Source: Methanoculleus horonobensis
Lineage (GTDB): Archaea; Halobacteriota; Methanomicrobia; Methanomicrobiales; Methanoculleaceae
Assembly (NCBI RefSeq): GCF_001602375.1
Contig: NZ_BCNY01000014.1
Location: 1-64,000 of the forward strand
Length of the DNA stretch: 64,000 nt
Direction of reading: 5' to 3'
Shown here in pieces: positions 61,501-64,000 of this stretch; position 1 is the stretch's first letter, and the number at the start of each line of letters is the position of its first letter. A model generated the notes under the pieces. It ran no database searches and was not told where the DNA came from. It was given only the letters and a program-made list of their open reading frames with translations. Position numbers and translations under genes: made by a program.

Positions 61501-62446
61501 GGGCGACGGCATCGGGCGCGAGGTCATCCCGGTCGCCCGCGATCTCCTCGCGGCCGTGCGTCCGGACATCGAGTTCTTCGACGTCGAGGTGGGATACGGC
61601 CGGTGGGAGCGAACCGGAAGCGCCTGCGGCGAGGAGACGATCGCCGCTCTGCGGTCGGCCGACGCCATCCTCTTCGGGGCAATCACGACCCCGCCCGACC
61701 CCGGATACCGGAGCGTTCTCGTGCAGATCCGCCGTGCTCTCGATCTCTACGCGAACGTCCGCCCGATCCGGGGCGAGGGAGTCGACGTTGTCATCGTGCG
61801 GGAGAACACCGAAGGGCTCTACTCCGGGATCGAGTGGACGGAACCCGACCGCGCCTGCACCGTCCGGGTCGTCTCCCGCCGGGGGAGCGAGCGGATCGCC
61901 CGCTACGCCTGCACCCTCGCGAAGTCCCGCCGCCACCTCACCGTCGGCAACAAGGCGAACGTGCTGAAGTCGGACTGCCTCTTCGTCGAGGCCTGCACCG
62001 CGGAGGCCGCCCGGGCAGGGGTTCCCTGCACGCTCTGCTACATCGATGCGCTCTGCCTCGATCTCCTGATGCATCCCGACCGTTACGACGTCATCGTGAC
62101 GACCAACATCTTCGGCGACATCCTCTCCGACGCCGCCGCCTACCTTGTCGGGGGGCTCGGGCTGCTCCCGAGCGCGAATATCGGAGAGCGACACGCTCTC
62201 TTCGAGCCCGTCCACGGGAGCGCTCCCGACATCGCGGGCAAAAACGTCGCAAACCCCATTGCGGCCATCCGGAGCGGAGCGATGCTGCTCGAACACCTCG
62301 GCGATCCCGCATCCGCGGCGGCCGTGGAGGAGGCCGTCGACCGGGTGCTCCGTGCAGGCATCCGGACACCCGACCTCGGCGGAACCGCCGGCACCCGGGA
62401 GTTCGGGGCGGCGGTGCTCTGCGAGATCGGGCGGGGGAAGGCCTAA
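61478..62446 (+). CDS. aksF: Homoisocitrate dehydrogenase, AksF-like
   Basis: A 322-aa NAD(P)-dependent beta-decarboxylating dehydrogenase that yields the elongated 2-oxoacid. The motifs VVEGDGIGREVIPVA, VIVRENTEGLYSGIEWTE and the metal-binding TTNIFGDILSDAAAYL are complete, as is VHGSAPDIAGKNVANP. The start at 61478 follows tggagg. The operon context favours AksF over LeuB. Confidence 0.88.
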   Translation: MVKVAVVEGDGIGREVIPVARDLLAAVRPDIEFFDVEVGYGRWERTGSACGEETIAALRSADAILFGAITTPPDPGYRSVLVQIRRALDLYANVRPIRGEGVDVVIVRENTEGLYSGIEWTEPDRACTVRVVSRRGSERIARYACTLAKSRRHLTVGNKANVLKSDCLFVEACTAEAARAGVPCTLCYIDALCLDLLMHPDRYDVIVTTNIFGDILSDAAAYLVGGLGLLPSANIGERHALFEPVHGSAPDIAGKNVANPIAAIRSGAMLLEHLGDPASAAAVEEAVDRVLRAGIRTPDLGGTAGTREFGAAVLCEIGRGKA

Positions 62447-62472
62447 GCGATTTGCGGTCGAGAGGGTACGGT

Positions 62473-63321
62473 ATGGTGCTGGTGGGATGCCACGTCTCCA
62501 TCGCCGGCTCGATCGACCTTGCGGTCGGGCGGGCCCTTGGTGCAGGCTGCGATACGTTTCAGATCTTCTCAAGGAACCCCCGCGGCTGGAAGACAAAAGA
62601 CCTCGGCCCCGAGGTGGCCGGGGCTTTCAGGGCGGCGGTGAGTGCGGCGGGGATCGGGCCGGTCGTCGACCACATGCCCTACCTCCCGAACCCGGCCTCG
62701 CCCGATGCCGAGATCTACGAAAAATCGGTCGCGTCGCTCGCCGGGGAACTCCGGCGGTGCGCTCTCCTCGGGATACCTTATCTCGTGACCCATCTCGGGC
62801 ACCACCGCGGCGCCGGGATGGAAGCGGGGCAGGAGCGGGTCGTTGCCGCCGTCAACCGGGCGTTTGAAGACGCCGGGGATGCCGGCGTGACGCTCCTCCT
62901 CGAGAACACCGCCGGGGAGAAGAACAGCGTGGGGTCGGCCGTCGACGACCTCTCGCGAATCATGGACGGGATCGATGCGAAAGAGAGGGTCGGGATCTGT
63001 TTCGATACCTGCCATGCGTTCGCCGCCGGCTACGACCTCCGGACGGCCGAAGGGGTCGATGCGGTCATGGGAGAACTCGACGAGCGGATAGGTCTATCCC
63101 GTCTCCGGATCATCCATCTCAACGACTGCAAAGGGGATCTCGGGAGCGGGCTTGACCGCCACGAGCACATCGGGCTCGGTTCTATCGGGGAAGAAGGCTT
63201 CCGGCATATCCTCCGCCATCCGGCCGTCCGCGGCCTCCCTCTCATCTGCGAGACGCCGGTTGACGGGCGGCGGGACGATACCGGGAATATCGCGAAGGTC
63301 CGTGAACTTGCGGGAGCCTGA
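62473..63321 (+). CDS. nfo: Endonuclease IV (AP endonuclease)
   Basis: A 282-aa zinc enzyme that cuts abasic DNA. Family motifs are present: GCHVSIAGSIDLAV, VTHLGHHRG, LLENTAGEKNSVGS, the CFDTCHAFAAGYDLR segment, HLNDCKGDLGSGLDRHEHIG and ICETPV. It starts 27 nt after aksF on the same strand and may be read through from that operon. Confidence 0.93.
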   Translation: MVLVGCHVSIAGSIDLAVGRALGAGCDTFQIFSRNPRGWKTKDLGPEVAGAFRAAVSAAGIGPVVDHMPYLPNPASPDAEIYEKSVASLAGELRRCALLGIPYLVTHLGHHRGAGMEAGQERVVAAVNRAFEDAGDAGVTLLLENTAGEKNSVGSAVDDLSRIMDGIDAKERVGICFDTCHAFAAGYDLRTAEGVDAVMGELDERIGLSRLRIIHLNDCKGDLGSGLDRHEHIGLGSIGEEGFRHILRHPAVRGLPLICETPVDGRRDDTGNIAKVRELAGA

Positions 63322-63633
63322 GCGCCCGGGGACGTTGCTCCGGCGAGATCGTGCTGCCGGGTATGCTCTGCCGGTGCCCGGGGCGGACTATATTTCACAA
63401 TTTTTATAATAATCTGACATTCCCTCTCAGTCCGCCTGCATTTATGGTAAGATATTTATATTGGTGATTCTATTCTGCAGCGCGCGAACCCTTAGCCTGA
63501 GGAATCCCGGTGATTCTCCGGAATTTCACAGGATCTCCGTTTGTACGCCGCCGGGGGAGTTCCGTTTCCCCGGCGCGCGTACAGACACCATCGTATGGGA
63601 CGAAGGGGGCGTTCTCATCGTGGTGATAGAAGA
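63322..63633 (+). other. Intergenic region before a surface protein gene
   Basis: A gap of 312 nt. The first part is GC-rich and the centre (63390-63470) is AT-rich. A TATA-like aagatatttatattgg lies at about 63450-63465, giving a leader of roughly 150 nt. A 64-aa frame at 63461-63655 overlaps the next gene and is not believed. Confidence 0.55.
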
Positions 63634-64000
63634 ATGGCTGAATATAATGCGCTGATTGTAGCCTGTACCGTCATTGTTATCGGATTGCTGGCATCGCCTG
63701 CCCTGGCCGGTGAGAGCGCCCCGGGGGATATCGTTTCGGTCTGTATCGCTGGAGGATCGCAGGAGCACCCCGACATCGACGGAGATATGGTCGTCTGGGA
63801 AGACGGCAGGAACGGAGAGTCGATCTACTATTCGAGCGGCCGCGGCGGCGACGGCCAGAAGGTTGCGGGCGAGGGGACGGGGCAGAGATACCCGTCCGTC
63901 TCGGGGGATTACATCGTCTGGGAGGAGAACCGGAATATGAGCCCGGACATCAGCCTCTTCGATCTATCGACCGGCATGACGACGGCGCTCACCGACGACC
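63634..64000 (+). CDS. Secreted surface protein with beta-propeller-type repeats (partial, cut by the window end)
   Basis: The N-terminal 122 residues are visible. A signal peptide (hydrophobic residues about 7-25, cleavage near ALA-GES) comes first. Two copies of a repeat follow: HPDIDGDMVVWEDGRNGESI with YYSS, then YPSVSGDYIVWEENRN with ISLFDLSTG. This TolB/YVTN-like repeat is common in large methanogen cell-surface proteins. The ATG at 63634 follows tggtgat. The end lies outside the window. Confidence 0.8.
   Translation, partial: MAEYNALIVACTVIVIGLLASPALAGESAPGDIVSVCIAGGSQEHPDIDGDMVVWEDGRNGESIYYSSGRGGDGQKVAGEGTGQRYPSVSGDYIVWEENRNMSPDISLFDLSTGMTTALTDD

Noticed and set aside
57874-62446. 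Leucine biosynthesis (leuA, leuC, leuD, leuB) as the identity of the operon
   Set aside because: The synthase lacks the LeuA regulatory domain, the small subunit has the YLRTKD loop of homoaconitase, and methanogen-specific genes surround it. It cannot be fully excluded without phylogeny.
63461-63655. 64-codon frame before the surface protein
   Set aside because: It overlaps the better-supported surface protein start, which has a signal peptide and a ribosome site.

Overview
The window is GC-rich archaeal DNA from a hydrogenotrophic, CO2-reducing methanogen, most likely a Methanomicrobiales member close to Methanoculleus. This rests on archaeal-type ribosomal proteins (S4e, L19e, L32e), methyl-coenzyme M reductase, methyl-H4MPT:CoM methyltransferase, tungsten/molybdenum formylmethanofuran dehydrogenase, heterodisulfide reductase and coenzyme B biosynthesis genes. 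The genus is an inference from gene order. No rRNA, tRNA, IS element or CRISPR array was recognised.

Layout. (1) 1-2063: a 38-bp tandem repeat and a hairpin-bearing intergenic element, then mtd (minus) divergent from a Tfx-type regulator (plus). (2) 2064-2872: a TATA-preceded, hairpin-dense stretch with no credible gene. (3) 2873-17509: a long ribosomal protein cluster from L3 to L15, then secY, adkA, a DUF106 membrane protein and cmk. (4) 17506-30274: mixed genes. These are an isolated A-ATPase C-D pair, a GyrI-like protein, a histone-deacetylase-like hydrolase, a surface protein, an ECF transporter operon (probably tryptophan) with a palindromic operator, a corrinoid/iron ABC importer (btuCDF-like) and a degenerate SelB/EF-Tu-like protein. 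(5) 30454-51233, all minus: mtrEDCBAF-(A-G fusion)-H, mcrBDCGA, and one long operon fwdG-fwdF-hdrC-hdrB-hdrA-mvhD-fwdD-fwdB-fwdA-fwdC. (6) 51846-52754: ftr (plus). (7) 52755-53841: about 1 kb of noncoding DNA carrying more copies of the hairpin element. (8) 53842-62446: a tightly overlapping plus-strand operon of two TiaS-like proteins (the second is methanogenesis marker 11), a radical SAM enzyme, an IorA-like thiamine-diphosphate enzyme, AksA, AksD, AksE, an uncharacterised protein and AksF. Endonuclease IV and the start of a surface beta-propeller protein follow.

How it works together. Fwd, Ftr, Mtd, Mtr, Mcr and Hdr are all here, so the window encodes most of the CO2-to-CH4 pathway; mch and mer are missing. 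The combined hdr-mvhD-fwd operon fits a physical Hdr-formylmethanofuran dehydrogenase complex that couples CoM-S-S-CoB reduction to the first CO2-fixing step. The last operon makes the alpha-ketosuberate precursor of coenzyme B, the thiol substrate of Mcr and product of Hdr. Its unassigned members are candidates for the later coenzyme B steps.

Most interesting points: the coenzyme B operon with unassigned enzymes, the near-identical duplication of the MtrA corrinoid domain fused to MtrG, the palindromic operators at the ECF, fwd and mtd promoters, and the intergenic family of short perfect hairpins.
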